A stretch of DNA of 64,000 nt from Terriglobia bacterium (GTDB lineage Bacteria; Acidobacteriota; Terriglobia; Acidiferrales; UBA7541), in the NCBI GenBank assembly GCA_020073585.1, contig JAIQEV010000014.1, positions 22,914 through 86,913 on the forward strand. The letters are read 5' to 3'. The notes beneath the pieces are model-generated. The model made no database searches, had not been told where the DNA came from, and worked only from the letters and a program-made list of their open reading frames with translations. The position numbers and the translations under genes were made by a program. Positions 45,578 to 54,569 of this stretch are shown here, one piece after another; position 1 is the stretch's first letter, and the number at the start of each line of letters is the position of its first letter.

Positions 45578-45988
45578 ATCACACCAGCATTAGCGGAATT
45601 TGGCGAACCATGGGAAATATTGAGAGATCTCAATGCAGACGGACTGAAAACTCTTTAAGAATCAATCTTATCCATATAGGGTATTGCATTTTAATACAAT
45701 ACATTTTATAATTTGTAATGTTTTCGCCGCGCTACCCCAATCACCCGCCTTTGCTCACGGCCCCGCGCTCCATCGCTGCTAACCCCTTCATTTTCATTCC
45801 CCCGCGCACTCTTCGCACTCACGCGATTTCTTATCCCAATTTGGAATCTGTAGAATCAATCACTTGTGCACTCTTTTGCACTATGAAAAACAGGAGCGCG
45901 CCGCATCACTCTTCTTTTCAACTGCTTCCCCACTCTTTGCAAAAACAGGGGGGTGTACCCCTCTCTTCTCTAATTTTTCTTTACTTCT
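45578..45988. other. 411-bp gene-free A/T-rich gap downstream of the antiterminator gene
   Basis: No credible gene; the track ORF 45718..46917 is antisense text. On the plus strand CACTCTT occurs four times (45807, 45869, 45907, 45931) and AGGGGGGTGTACCCC lies at 45947, so the operon RNA carries four AAGAGTG words and one GGGGTACACCCCCCT. GTGCA-N6-TGCAC surrounds 45869. TATTG-N10-CAATA lies near 45681-45700. No enteric ops/JUMPstart sequence is recognisable. It is the natural place for a NusG-type antiterminator to act or for an internal promoter. Confidence 0.5.
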
Positions 45989-46615
45989 TTAGCCCGCGAC
46001 CGGCTGCAAATCCCCGGCGTCCATCTCCACCGCCATCGACCGCTGGATCAACTCCACCGACACCACCAGCCGCATCTGCTTCTTCTTTCGCACCACAATC
46101 CCCTCCATTCCCGCCAGCGACCCTCGCACCACCCGCACCCGCCGCCCTTCAGTCAGGAAGGGATGCGGCTCTGCCCGCAACTCTCCCCCCAGCCCCGCGC
46201 GCAGGATCTCCATCTGTTCATCGGGCAGCGCCGTGGGCAAGCCGCCGAAGCCGACCAGGCGCACCACACTGGGCACCTGCAACACGCGCAGCCGGTCGCG
46301 CAGCGCCAGGCGCACGAAAATGTAGCTGGGGAACAGCGGCAGCTCAAGCCGCACCCGGCGGTCTTTCCACTGGCGCACGGAAGCGTAGAGCGGCAGGAAA
46401 TGCTCGACCACGCGCTCGGCGAGCTGCTCGGCCACGCGCTTTTCGTGCTGCGCGCAGGTATACGCCGCGTACCAGTGCGGCTCGGCCATTGCGTCAGGAA
46501 GCGCAATACTTTCCGCCGTCAGAACCGCCGCAGTGGAAGCAGGTGCCATTTGTTCATTGCCCGCGCTCAAACCCGGATACAGCTTCGCCCCGTCAGCCAC
46601 AGGGCCATTCCCCAC
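45989..46615 (-). CDS. NusG/RfaH-like transcription antiterminator (UpxY-type)
   Basis: A 208-residue NusG paralogue with a GTG start behind AAAGG. After a 45-residue Ala-rich leader, the NGN domain reads 'PHWYAAYTCAQHEKRVAEQL', 'FLPLYASVRQWKDRRVRLELPLFPSYIFV', the usual text of specialised NusG proteins in capsule loci. The KOW domain is 'GRRVRVVRGSLAGMEGIVVRKKKQMRLVVSVELI'. It is not the housekeeping NusG, which sits with secE and ribosomal genes. Such proteins travel with RNA polymerase and allow expression of long polysaccharide operons; the 16-kb gene series downstream fits that need. It follows the chain-length gene by 23 bases. Confidence 0.9.
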   Translation of the reverse strand: MGNGPVADGAKLYPGLSAGNEQMAPASTAAVLTAESIALPDAMAEPHWYAAYTCAQHEKRVAEQLAERVVEHFLPLYASVRQWKDRRVRLELPLFPSYIFVRLALRDRLRVLQVPSVVRLVGFGGLPTALPDEQMEILRAGLGGELRAEPHPFLTEGRRVRVVRGSLAGMEGIVVRKKKQMRLVVSVELIQRSMAVEMDAGDLQPVAG

Positions 46616-46638
46616 TTAACGCCTTTCACTGCAACTAC

Positions 46639-48039
46639 TTACAAACGATCCGACGGCTCTTCCGCCGGTTTCGCGGAAGCGCTCCGCCGCACCACCCGCA
46701 CCCAGACCCGATGCGTCATCGCCTGCACGCGCGAGCCATTCGGAGACGCCCATGGCATCTGCGCATTCATGGTCTGAAAAACTTCCGTCGCAAAAACTTT
46801 TCCCGGATCATCGGCCGCGACTTCCTGCCAACGCGCCCGCGTCAGCACCCACCCCATGGCTCCGGCCAGCCCGAAAAACGCGCACAGAAACAGGATCAGC
46901 ATCCGCGGCGGAAATGATTTCCGCTCCGGCACGCTGGCCGCGTCGAGCACCTTGACGCTGGGCGTTTCCTTGGCTTCCTGCACCTTGGCCAGCTCGTACT
47001 GCTGGGTCAGCGTCTCGAAAACCGCTTCCTGAATCTTGGTGCGCCGGTAAAGATCGCCGTAGGTGACGCCGAGAATCGGCAGCTTGCGGATCGAGGGATA
47101 GATCGACTTCTCGCTCCCGCCCGCCATCGAATCCCCTTCGTTGCCGCCGATCTTCGCGAGCTGCTGCTTCAACTCCCCGATCCGCGCCCGCAACGCGCGC
47201 ACCCGCACGTTGTTCCCCGTGTAAATCTGTTCGAGCCCGCTCAGTTCCGACTGTGCCGCAATCAACTGCCCCTGCAGCGTCGCCGCCGCATCGACCATGG
47301 CCCGGCCCTGCTCCTTGATGTCAATCGCGCCGCTTCGGCTGGCGAACTGGCTGAACTCCTGCGCCGCCCGATCCAGATCCAGCTTCACCGCTTTCAGCCG
47401 CTCTTCCAGGAATACCCGCTCGCGCCGCGCCGCCGAAGTGGAAAGCTCCGCCACCAGCCGGTCCAGCTCCTCGACGTAGGCCTGCGCGAGCGCCGCGGAA
47501 CGCCGCGCATCTCCATCGGTCACGGTGATGGTGATGATTCCGCTCTTGCGGTCTTCGGCGATGGCGGTGTTTTCCAAAAGCTTCCGCCGGGCGTCCTCTT
47601 CGAGGCGAAGCGAATACACCTTCTTCAGGTTGAATCGTTCGATCAGGCGGTCTTCCACCGTCCGGCTGCGCAGGATGCCGATGAACAGCGCTCCGGAACT
47701 CTTCATACCGAGCAGGTCGCCAGCAACAGCTCCCAGGCCGCTGCCGGTGCGCGCGCTCATCGCCGCGAGCATGGCCATCCCCGAACTGGACTGGCTGTCC
47801 GGCGGCATCAATTGCGTCGAAGCCTGATACTGTTTCGGCAGAAGAAACGCGAAGAGCAGCCCTGCCGCCATGCTCGCCAGGACCGCGCGGCCCAGGAAGC
47901 GCCGCTCGCTCCACAGCAGGCGCAGCCGAGCGATGGCGCGCTCGCGAACGCGGCCCGGCGCGGAATCGCTCTCTTCCACCGCCTCTACTGGGGGCGGAGG
48001 AGCGGCTTCCGGCTGCAATTTGGCTCCCGTCTGCATCAC
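46639..48039 (-). CDS. Wzz/GNVR-type chain-length determinant protein
   Basis: A 466-residue inner-membrane co-polymerase. The N-terminal helix (about residues 53-70 'AVLASMAAGLLFAFLLP') is followed by 'KQYQASTQLMPPDSQSSSG', the Wzz entry motif, a long coiled-coil periplasmic arm with 'LEERLKAVKLDLDRAAQEFSQ', the GNVR-like stretch 'VKVLDAASVPERKSFPPRM' and a second membrane helix ('LILFLCAFFGLAGAMGWVL'). A short cytoplasmic tail of about 60 residues has no Walker A motif, so this is a kinase-less co-polymerase. It sets polymer length together with Wzy. It is followed by the antiterminator gene. Confidence 0.9.
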   Translation of the reverse strand: MMQTGAKLQPEAAPPPPVEAVEESDSAPGRVRERAIARLRLLWSERRFLGRAVLASMAAGLLFAFLLPKQYQASTQLMPPDSQSSSGMAMLAAMSARTGSGLGAVAGDLLGMKSSGALFIGILRSRTVEDRLIERFNLKKVYSLRLEEDARRKLLENTAIAEDRKSGIITITVTDGDARRSAALAQAYVEELDRLVAELSTSAARRERVFLEERLKAVKLDLDRAAQEFSQFASRSGAIDIKEQGRAMVDAAATLQGQLIAAQSELSGLEQIYTGNNVRVRALRARIGELKQQLAKIGGNEGDSMAGGSEKSIYPSIRKLPILGVTYGDLYRRTKIQEAVFETLTQQYELAKVQEAKETPSVKVLDAASVPERKSFPPRMLILFLCAFFGLAGAMGWVLTRARWQEVAADDPGKVFATEVFQTMNAQMPWASPNGSRVQAMTHRVWVRVVRRSASAKPAEEPSDRL

Positions 48040-48070
48040 TGGCGATTCCCTTCTGACCCTTTCCTCTTGC

Positions 48071-50494
48071 TCAACGCTTTCCCATCCGCCCCGGCGAATA
48101 ACTCAGCTCGAGCGACGCGGTGACATTGTTGGCCCGCTCGAGCGACAGCGCCGGGTACTGCAACTGCTCCACTTGAACAAAACCCTTGATCCAGAATCCG
48201 GATTTCAACTGCTGCTCATGCCGCACTCCATAATCGTTCCAGTGGGCTCCTCCCGGAACGAACGTGGGACTCACCTGCATGCGCTTGAAGCTCACTTGCA
48301 GACGGCTGGTGGGCGAGAACCAGTGCGCGGCGGAGGCCTGATACATCTGGGCGATGCGCCCCATCGCATTCCCCAGAATCATCCCGTCGTTGGTGTAGCC
48401 GTTCTTGTAAGTGGAATGAAAATAGTGAAGAAAACCCTCGTTGATCAGGGGAGCCGTGTTCAGCGGGGAATCGGTGTATCCGCTCTCGATCCGCAGATCC
48501 GTATTGCGCAGCCAGGGCAGCCGGGGAAAGTACAGCCCCCCGAGCGGGGCCAGGCGCCCGAAGTTATCGAAGGGAGTGAACATGTCCCGCGCCCACAGCT
48601 CGGTATAAAACGTGGCCACTTTGCCGAAACGGTATTGAAAATCAAAGGAAAGGCTTTGCACGCTCAGGCTCGGTTTCCCCGCGAGTTCTCTGCCTAATTC
48701 GTGAAACGGCAGCAGCACTTTGAAGAACGGACCGATGCCGTTGGGCTGGCCGTCTCCTCCCCACTGCGCCGTATGCGTCGCGCCGAATTCGAAATTGCGG
48801 AACGTCTTCAGGCTGACCCGCTGCATCTGGATCCAGTTATGCGCGGCGACCGTATGCCCGCCCAGTTGCCCGACGGCAAATTCGGCTTTCGCGGGACCCA
48901 GCAGGCGGAACAGTCCCGGCAACCGGAACGGCGTGGGCCGGTCGATGCGAAACAGATTCACAGGCGCGGCGTTGTTGCTCCACAAAAACGGCCCGCTATC
49001 GTCGGTGCCCAGCCACAACGATTGCCGGCCGAACGACACCTGCCAGTTGCCCAGGCTCATCCCGAAGTAGGCATCCAGCAACTGAAACCGGTTGATCGCC
49101 GGGAACACGACCCCCGGCTGCACGGGAAGCCAATTCTGCACGGCGTTCAACTGCCGGACGGCATCGCTCAGAGCGGGTTGCCCCGGCGCGTGCTGGACCT
49201 CCCCGCGCACGTAGGCAAAGAAGTTTCCGTAGCTGCCCGAAAACGACGCCCCGGTGATTACGTTCGTGCCGCGGCGGAACGGCCGCCCGTAATCGTTCAC
49301 GATCGTCTGCCCGAAGTGCATGCTGTCGTTCAGCACCGGCCCGCTCAAGCTCATCACCCGCGTATAGAGCGAATCCACCGCGAACGAGCGGCCCAGATGC
49401 CCGCCCTCCGGCAGTTCCAGTTCCGGCGCGAATTCCTTGCGCAGCGCCTCCACCATCCGCTCCGTCAGATGGCTCGGCGGATGCCCCTCGGCCTCTTGCA
49501 TCGCTTCGCCGGCCTCTTCCACCAGCCGCGCGCATTCGAGGCGCGTCCACGGCCGCTGCCCGCGGGCGTCCGTCGTGATGTAGTGCAGCGCCGCCAGCCG
49601 TTCGAACGCGGGATAGACCCAGCTCTCGAGCGGCACATAGACCGCGCCGGACCGCGCGATCTTCCGCTCGAATATCTCCGCATGCTCGTCCAGCGGGCTG
49701 CCCCACGGCGCGCCGCCCAATTCCGGATTGTGGTGCGCCCGATACACCTGCCGGCCCATGAGGTATCCGATGGCCGAGCCGATCAGCACGTCGGAAGGAA
49801 AGTGCTCTTTCCCCGTCACCCGCGTCACGCTCACCGCCGAAGCCAGCCCGTAGGCAAAAATCTTCGTCAGCGGCCCGGGATATTCATGCGCGAGGACGCT
49901 GGCTACCGACCAGGCCGCGGCCGCATGATTCGACGGAAAGGAATTTCCGTTGGTGCCGTACTGCCCCAGCCGCCCCGCGGCGTTATTTGCAAACGGCCGC
50001 TCCCGGCTCGTTATCTGCTGAAAGGCCGAGGTCACCGCCAGCGCATTGAAGAAAGCTTCGCCGCTCAGCAGTCCCGCTTCGCGCCGGTGATCGTCGTGGC
50101 TCAGCTTTCCCCACAGATAGAGCCCGCCGCCCACACCCACCAGCGCGCCCACGCCGTAGTTGGAAACGTTGCGGCTGCGCTGCACATTCTGCGGCGACAA
50201 GGTGATGTGCTGCACGGCTTCCCGCTCCACTGAGATGACTCCCGCCGTCACTCCCGCGAGCGGCACCAGCCAGGCCGTATCCCGCCAGCGCAGCCGCGCC
50301 GGGCTCGTCCAGATCTCGCGCTGATCGCGGGCCATATTCTCCAGCAGCGAGAGTCCCACCCGGGTATCGCGGAATTCCGGCGCCTTCGCCGCGGTGGAGA
50401 CCGGTTGCACCTCCTGCTGCCCTGCCCAGGCGCAGGAAGCCATCGCGCTCAGCAGCACCGCCATCCACGCCGCACTGGACCGCTCTGCCCTCAT
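48071..50494 (-). CDS. Fusion of PAP2 phosphatase and Wzi-like capsule-assembly beta-barrel
   Basis: An 807-residue exported protein. Signal peptide is about residues 8-25 ('WMAVLLSAMASCAWAG'). Residues about 90-260 are a PAP2 phosphatase with all three motif regions: 'ITSRERPFANN' (RP), 'SFPSNHAAAAWS' (PSNH in place of PSGH) and 'VTRVTGKEHFPSDVLIG' (R-x5-H-x3-D). Residues about 290-807 match Wzi-type outer-membrane capsule proteins: 'LLDAYFGMSLGNWQVSFGRQSLWLG', 'NGIGPFFKVLLPFHELGR' and a terminal aromatic-rich barrel ('LSYSPGRMGKR'). The phosphatase part could recycle undecaprenyl diphosphate in the periplasm while the barrel anchors polymer. It lies between the export and chain-length genes. 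Confidence 0.85.
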   Translation of the reverse strand: MRAERSSAAWMAVLLSAMASCAWAGQQEVQPVSTAAKAPEFRDTRVGLSLLENMARDQREIWTSPARLRWRDTAWLVPLAGVTAGVISVEREAVQHITLSPQNVQRSRNVSNYGVGALVGVGGGLYLWGKLSHDDHRREAGLLSGEAFFNALAVTSAFQQITSRERPFANNAAGRLGQYGTNGNSFPSNHAAAAWSVASVLAHEYPGPLTKIFAYGLASAVSVTRVTGKEHFPSDVLIGSAIGYLMGRQVYRAHHNPELGGAPWGSPLDEHAEIFERKIARSGAVYVPLESWVYPAFERLAALHYITTDARGQRPWTRLECARLVEEAGEAMQEAEGHPPSHLTERMVEALRKEFAPELELPEGGHLGRSFAVDSLYTRVMSLSGPVLNDSMHFGQTIVNDYGRPFRRGTNVITGASFSGSYGNFFAYVRGEVQHAPGQPALSDAVRQLNAVQNWLPVQPGVVFPAINRFQLLDAYFGMSLGNWQVSFGRQSLWLGTDDSGPFLWSNNAAPVNLFRIDRPTPFRLPGLFRLLGPAKAEFAVGQLGGHTVAAHNWIQMQRVSLKTFRNFEFGATHTAQWGGDGQPNGIGPFFKVLLPFHELGRELAGKPSLSVQSLSFDFQYRFGKVATFYTELWARDMFTPFDNFGRLAPLGGLYFPRLPWLRNTDLRIESGYTDSPLNTAPLINEGFLHYFHSTYKNGYTNDGMILGNAMGRIAQMYQASAAHWFSPTSRLQVSFKRMQVSPTFVPGGAHWNDYGVRHEQQLKSGFWIKGFVQVEQLQYPALSLERANNVTASLELSYSPGRMGKR

Positions 50495-50506
50495 GCTCTC
50501 GTCTTT

Positions 50507-53500
50507 CTAGCGCATCGCCAGGAGCGCCGTGAGCGCGCCGCTCTGCGCAATCTGCGCAACCGCGAGCATGTTCTTCCAGACCACCCCGCCGCCGATGGCC
50601 TTCTCCGGTACGACGATGGTGTCCCCGGGCCCCACGGGACGCGACAGCACCCCGCCGCTCCACAGGCTGCCGTGCCCGCTTTCCACGCTGCCGTTGGCGC
50701 GAATGATGAAAATGGCGCCGTGGTCGGCCATGTTGGTGGGCCCGCCCGCGCGCTGCAGGAACCACCCGGCGTTCTTGTGCGGCTGATAGGTGATGGCGTT
50801 CGAGTTGTAGACCTGCCCCACCACCAGCACAAATCCCGGCCGTTTAGGAATTTCCACGCTGTCCCCGGCACGCACCTCGATGTCGCTGGAAGATTTCACA
50901 AAGGCCTGCAGGTCGCTCGAAATATTCACCACCAGCCGCCCCGTCGCCGGCGCCTTGCGCACGCCTTCCACCGCGCGCTCGCGCTGCTGATACGCCGCCT
51001 GCCGCAGTTCCGCCTGTTCGCTGGCGGATGCATTAAAAGAGGATTTGGCGCTCGCGGCCTCCCGCTCCAGCCGCTGGATCAGATCCTGCCGGGACTTCTC
51101 CTGCAGTTCCCGCACTTCGATCCGTTCGAACACCGCGGCTCCGGGATACGCTGTCGGCAGGAATCCCCCCGCGCGCCGCAGCACCGAACTCAGCCGCTCG
51201 CCCGGCCGGATGCCGTAGACTCCGGGATTGCGCACTTCCCCGCGCACGGTGATCGTCGCCCCGACGTCGTTCCACCCGGCAATCTGCGGAACGCTCAGCA
51301 CGTCGCCGTCGCGCAGCGGCAGATCCTGCGCGGCATCTCCGCCCAGCGCCGCCGCCAGGTTCACCGCGTGGTGCTCCCCCGCCGCGGGTCCGGATTCCGA
51401 AAGCGGATAGCGCGTGAGATCCACCGTTTCCGTGGCCGCGCTGCGCTTCACCCCGCCCGCCGAGCGGATCAGGTCCGACACGCGCATGTTTTCCGCCCAG
51501 GGATAGCGCCCCGGCTTGGCCACCTCGCCCTTGATCAGCACCGTCGGCGGATCCACGCGCTTCGCGTTGCGGTGCACCAGGATGCGGTCGCGCGGCTGCA
51601 GGACAATGTTCTGCAGCGGATCGCCCGCCAGCGCCTCGCTCAGGTTCACGCTCAGAATCTTCATCGTGCCGTCGGGCAGCGAACGGAAGAGCTGCGCGGA
51701 ATCCAGCAGCGCATCCTGCGTCACGCCGCCCGCCAGATAGATCGCGTCGCGCAGGTGGGCCTGCCCCGAGGTCCGGTACAGACCCGGCGCGCGCACTTCC
51801 CCGCCCACCCGCACCACCGGCGCGGGTTCGAAGTCGAAGCGGCTGAAGATGCGCACCGTGTCCCGCGGGTCGAGCTTCGGCGCTGCGGCCGGATTGGCCA
51901 GCGCCGTCGCCAGGTCGAAGCTCTCCACGCTGGGGTGGTTGTCCGGCGCGTTCAGCCGCACGATTTCCGCGTAATGCGCTGCGGGCTCGGGCAGCAGGTC
52001 GCTGTAGGAAGCGACCAGATCCGTCAGCTTCATCCCCGATTTGTAGGAGTAGCGCCCCGGCCGCAGCACGTGGCCCTCGAGGTAGATGGTGTCCGCGTTG
52101 TACGGCGCGATGGGAAAGATGTGCACTTCGTCGCCGTCGTGCACCGCGAAGCTGCTCAACTGCCCGGTAATCGCTTCCGCGTTGCTCCCCGCGGAGATAT
52201 CCAGGCTCAGCATGCTGCGCTTTTCGTGCGCGTCCAAGCGCTGCACTTCGATGTGTCGCAGCGCCGCCGCCGGCAGGATCCCGCCCGCCAGCTCCAGCAC
52301 CTCCGCCAGCGACTTTTCTCCGCGCAGTTCGTAAACCGCCGGACGCCGCACCATGCCCTCCACGGTCACTTGCGCGCCCAACGGCGGCACCAGCAGCGTG
52401 TCGCCGTTCTCCAGCCGCTTCGCGTCCCCGCGCACCCCGTGCAACAGCAGGTCGTAGGCGTCCACTTCCTCCACCAGTTGCTTGCCGCGGTAATGCTTCA
52501 GCGTCCGCAGCGATCCGCGCCCTGTCACTCCTCCCGCCGCAACCAGCGCGTTCAGCGGCGTCGAGAGCGAGCTGATGTCGTACGCCCCCGGCTCGGCCAC
52601 ATCTCCTACCACGTACACGCGGACCGTGCGCAGCCGCGACAGCGACACATCGGCGGAGACGTCGCGGAACTGCGCGCGCAGCGCGTGCTGCACCGCATCC
52701 TGCACTTCCCCGAGCGTCCGCCCGCTCACCAGCAGTGGTCCGGATTCCGGCAGCGACAGCCGCCCTTCGCTGTCCACCGTGCGCACCAGCCGCTGCGAGA
52801 CTCCGCCCCACAAATCGATCGCCAGACCGTCGCCCGGCCCGACCACGTAATCCGGCCCGACCGGAAGATCCATCGGCACCGCATCCGCCTCGCGCGTTCC
52901 GTTGCGGAACACCTCCAGCCCAAAGCGCTCCGGCTGCCGCTGCCGCACCGACGCTTGCACGTACATGTCGTAGAGCGAGGGAATGTCCGCGTACGGATTC
53001 GGCTGGCGCACCATCGCCACCGGCTGCAGTTCCGCTTCGGTCCGAACGCCGGCGCGCGCGCTCTTCGAGGAGATTCCGCGCTCCATCCCTGCGCCGGGAT
53101 TTGCGGAGGAGGACTCGCGCGCATACCGCTCACTCCGTTCCGTCGGCCCCCCGAGCGGCGCCAGCGCCTCCAACCCGCTCATCTCCGGGGCCAGCTCCGG
53201 AGCGCGCTTCACCGTGCTCGAAGCCATCTCCAGGCCCGGCTGCCCGCTCAATCTCCCGCGCTGCTCCGGCTCTGCGCCGCTGGCCTGCAAAATCTTGCTA
53301 GCGGAAGATGACGGCGGCAGAAACTCCGGCGGGGAATTCCCTTCCGGGCGGGGCGCCTCGCCGCCCGGCGCAACTCTCCGCCGCGGCGTCCGCGGCGCGG
53401 ACGATTCCGCGCAATCGGGGTCGCGCTGCGCGTCGCACGCACTCGCCCGCTCCAGCGGTTCATTGCTTTTTCCCCCGCTCAGCCCCTCGGCATCCTCCCG

Positions 53501-53983
53501 CGCTTCGATCTGCACCAGCCGCCGCGCGCGTTCCTTCCGCAGCAGTTCCTGGTCCTTGGCAAACTCCGAATCCGGATTCACGCTCGGTGTCAGGTATCCG
53601 TAACGCTGCAGCAGCCGCGTGGCTACCGCGCGGAACGGCACGTCCCGCTGCAGCCGGTCAAAAATCGCCTGGTCGGTCAGATCTCCATCCTCCACGATCT
53701 GCCCGTTGTCCGTTGCCTCTTTCGCCACCCAGCGCTTCAGTTCCACGAGCAGCCCCGCGTCCCGCCGCAACACATCCGCGATCTGTCCGGCCCCCGCCGC
53801 CACCCGATCCAGATTCTCGACCGCCAGTTCCGACAGCCCCGCCGGTTGCGCGTGCGAGCCTTCCGCCCGCACGCCCCTCCCCTTCTCGTCCTGCTGCGCC
53901 GGCAAGGGCGCGCACAGCAGCATGCTCAGAAGCACAACGCCCGCCCTGCGCCCCCACTCGCGAGCTTCCCGCTTGCTGTTCAT
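50507..53983 (-). CDS. Wza-like polysaccharide export protein with about seven SLBB domains
   Basis: A 1158-residue exported protein. The ATG at 53983 has GGGGAGAAG upstream, while the track start 10 codons earlier has none; a signal peptide ends 'LLCAPLPAQQ'. Residues about 30-330 are charged and low-complexity. The polysaccharide-export domain follows ('YVVGPGDGLAIDLWGG', 'VDSEGRLSLPESGPLLVSG'). SLBB repeats then recur with the word 'G-V-x-x-P-G-x-Y': 'VVGDVAEPGAYDI', 'VEGMVRRPAVYEL', 'LEGHVLRPGRYSY', 'VGGEVRAPGLYRT', 'IKGEVAKPGRYPW', 'VRGEVRNPGVYGI' and a degenerate seventh. It should form the outer-membrane/periplasmic export channel. No lipobox Cys is visible at the signal cleavage site. 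Confidence 0.9.
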   Translation of the reverse strand: MNSKREAREWGRRAGVVLLSMLLCAPLPAQQDEKGRGVRAEGSHAQPAGLSELAVENLDRVAAGAGQIADVLRRDAGLLVELKRWVAKEATDNGQIVEDGDLTDQAIFDRLQRDVPFRAVATRLLQRYGYLTPSVNPDSEFAKDQELLRKERARRLVQIEAREDAEGLSGGKSNEPLERASACDAQRDPDCAESSAPRTPRRRVAPGGEAPRPEGNSPPEFLPPSSSASKILQASGAEPEQRGRLSGQPGLEMASSTVKRAPELAPEMSGLEALAPLGGPTERSERYARESSSANPGAGMERGISSKSARAGVRTEAELQPVAMVRQPNPYADIPSLYDMYVQASVRQRQPERFGLEVFRNGTREADAVPMDLPVGPDYVVGPGDGLAIDLWGGVSQRLVRTVDSEGRLSLPESGPLLVSGRTLGEVQDAVQHALRAQFRDVSADVSLSRLRTVRVYVVGDVAEPGAYDISSLSTPLNALVAAGGVTGRGSLRTLKHYRGKQLVEEVDAYDLLLHGVRGDAKRLENGDTLLVPPLGAQVTVEGMVRRPAVYELRGEKSLAEVLELAGGILPAAALRHIEVQRLDAHEKRSMLSLDISAGSNAEAITGQLSSFAVHDGDEVHIFPIAPYNADTIYLEGHVLRPGRYSYKSGMKLTDLVASYSDLLPEPAAHYAEIVRLNAPDNHPSVESFDLATALANPAAAPKLDPRDTVRIFSRFDFEPAPVVRVGGEVRAPGLYRTSGQAHLRDAIYLAGGVTQDALLDSAQLFRSLPDGTMKILSVNLSEALAGDPLQNIVLQPRDRILVHRNAKRVDPPTVLIKGEVAKPGRYPWAENMRVSDLIRSAGGVKRSAATETVDLTRYPLSESGPAAGEHHAVNLAAALGGDAAQDLPLRDGDVLSVPQIAGWNDVGATITVRGEVRNPGVYGIRPGERLSSVLRRAGGFLPTAYPGAAVFERIEVRELQEKSRQDLIQRLEREAASAKSSFNASASEQAELRQAAYQQRERAVEGVRKAPATGRLVVNISSDLQAFVKSSSDIEVRAGDSVEIPKRPGFVLVVGQVYNSNAITYQPHKNAGWFLQRAGGPTNMADHGAIFIIRANGSVESGHGSLWSGGVLSRPVGPGDTIVVPEKAIGGGVVWKNMLAVAQIAQSGALTALLAMR

Positions 53984-54009
53984 CGCTCTTCTCCCCTGCC
54001 AATCGGCCT

Positions 54010-54390
54010 TCACGACGGGCCCCCGGCAGAATGAGTCTTGTTGCGCACCGTGCTCAAGATGCTCTCTTCCGACGCTTCCACGTCGTGGGAATGGATCTTC
54101 AGCGACGCCCAGTAATAGACCGAGTACTTATGATTCGGCGCCACCGCGATAATCCGCATCTCCGGGTACTGGCGCAGCACGGTGTCGCAGATCGTCGGCC
54201 GCCGCCCCGGATTCTCCAGCGCAATCACCACGAAGTCCGGGTGCGTCCGCTCCACCGACGCTAGAATCTCGGCATCGTCCACCACCTCGCCCACAATTTC
54301 GATGTCCGGCTGATCGGCAAACGCTTCCAGCACCAGCTCGCGCATCAGGCGCGGACGGTTAGCCACCAGCACCCGAATGTTTTTTTCCAT
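54010..54390 (-). CDS. Receiver-like protein lacking the phospho-acceptor aspartate
   Basis: A 126-residue stand-alone receiver-type protein; the ATG at 54390 has GGAG 7 bases upstream. It begins 'MEKNIRVLVANRPRLMREL', in the CheY fold order. The strand-3 position that normally gives the phosphorylated Asp ('D-x-V-L-L-D-x-x-M-P') reads 'PDFVVIALENPG', with Ala where Asp is expected, and the usual N-terminal acidic pair is also missing ('VANRPRL'). Phosphorylation is therefore unlikely and it may act as a protein-interaction adaptor. It lies 26 bases upstream of the export-protein gene and downstream of the LuxR-type regulator, suggesting a control role in the locus. Confidence 0.7.
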   Translation of the reverse strand: MEKNIRVLVANRPRLMRELVLEAFADQPDIEIVGEVVDDAEILASVERTHPDFVVIALENPGRRPTICDTVLRQYPEMRIIAVAPNHKYSVYYWASLKIHSHDVEASEESILSTVRNKTHSAGGPS

Positions 54391-54569
54391 AACACACTCC
54401 AAGTGCCCCGAGAGTATCTGTGGAGGTGGCGGCGAACGGCAGGTTCAAAGAAGAGTGGTTCTAGTACAGTACGAAGTACCGGGCTGGCGTACTCATTGTA
54501 GTGGTATTTTACCGTATGGTACACCGCCCTAGGCATTCCCGCAGTACCTATCCACGATAAACGAACCGC
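54391..54569. promoter_or_regulatory. Candidate control region of the polysaccharide operon
   Basis: A 179-bp gap upstream of the receiver-like gene and the export genes. It contains overlapping dyads: TACCGTATGGTA (54510-54521), a GGTACACC word (54518-54525) and a GTAC-rich run around 54463-54479 (agtacagtacgaagtacc). AAGAGTG at 54451 repeats a word from the 45.6-46.0-kb gap. The LuxR-type regulator just upstream is the obvious candidate binder. No exact -35/-10 pair was fixed. Confidence 0.45.

Noticed and set aside
45578-45988. Enteric ops/JUMPstart element for the RfaH-like protein
   Set aside because: The GGCGGTAGCG-type core is not present in this gap.
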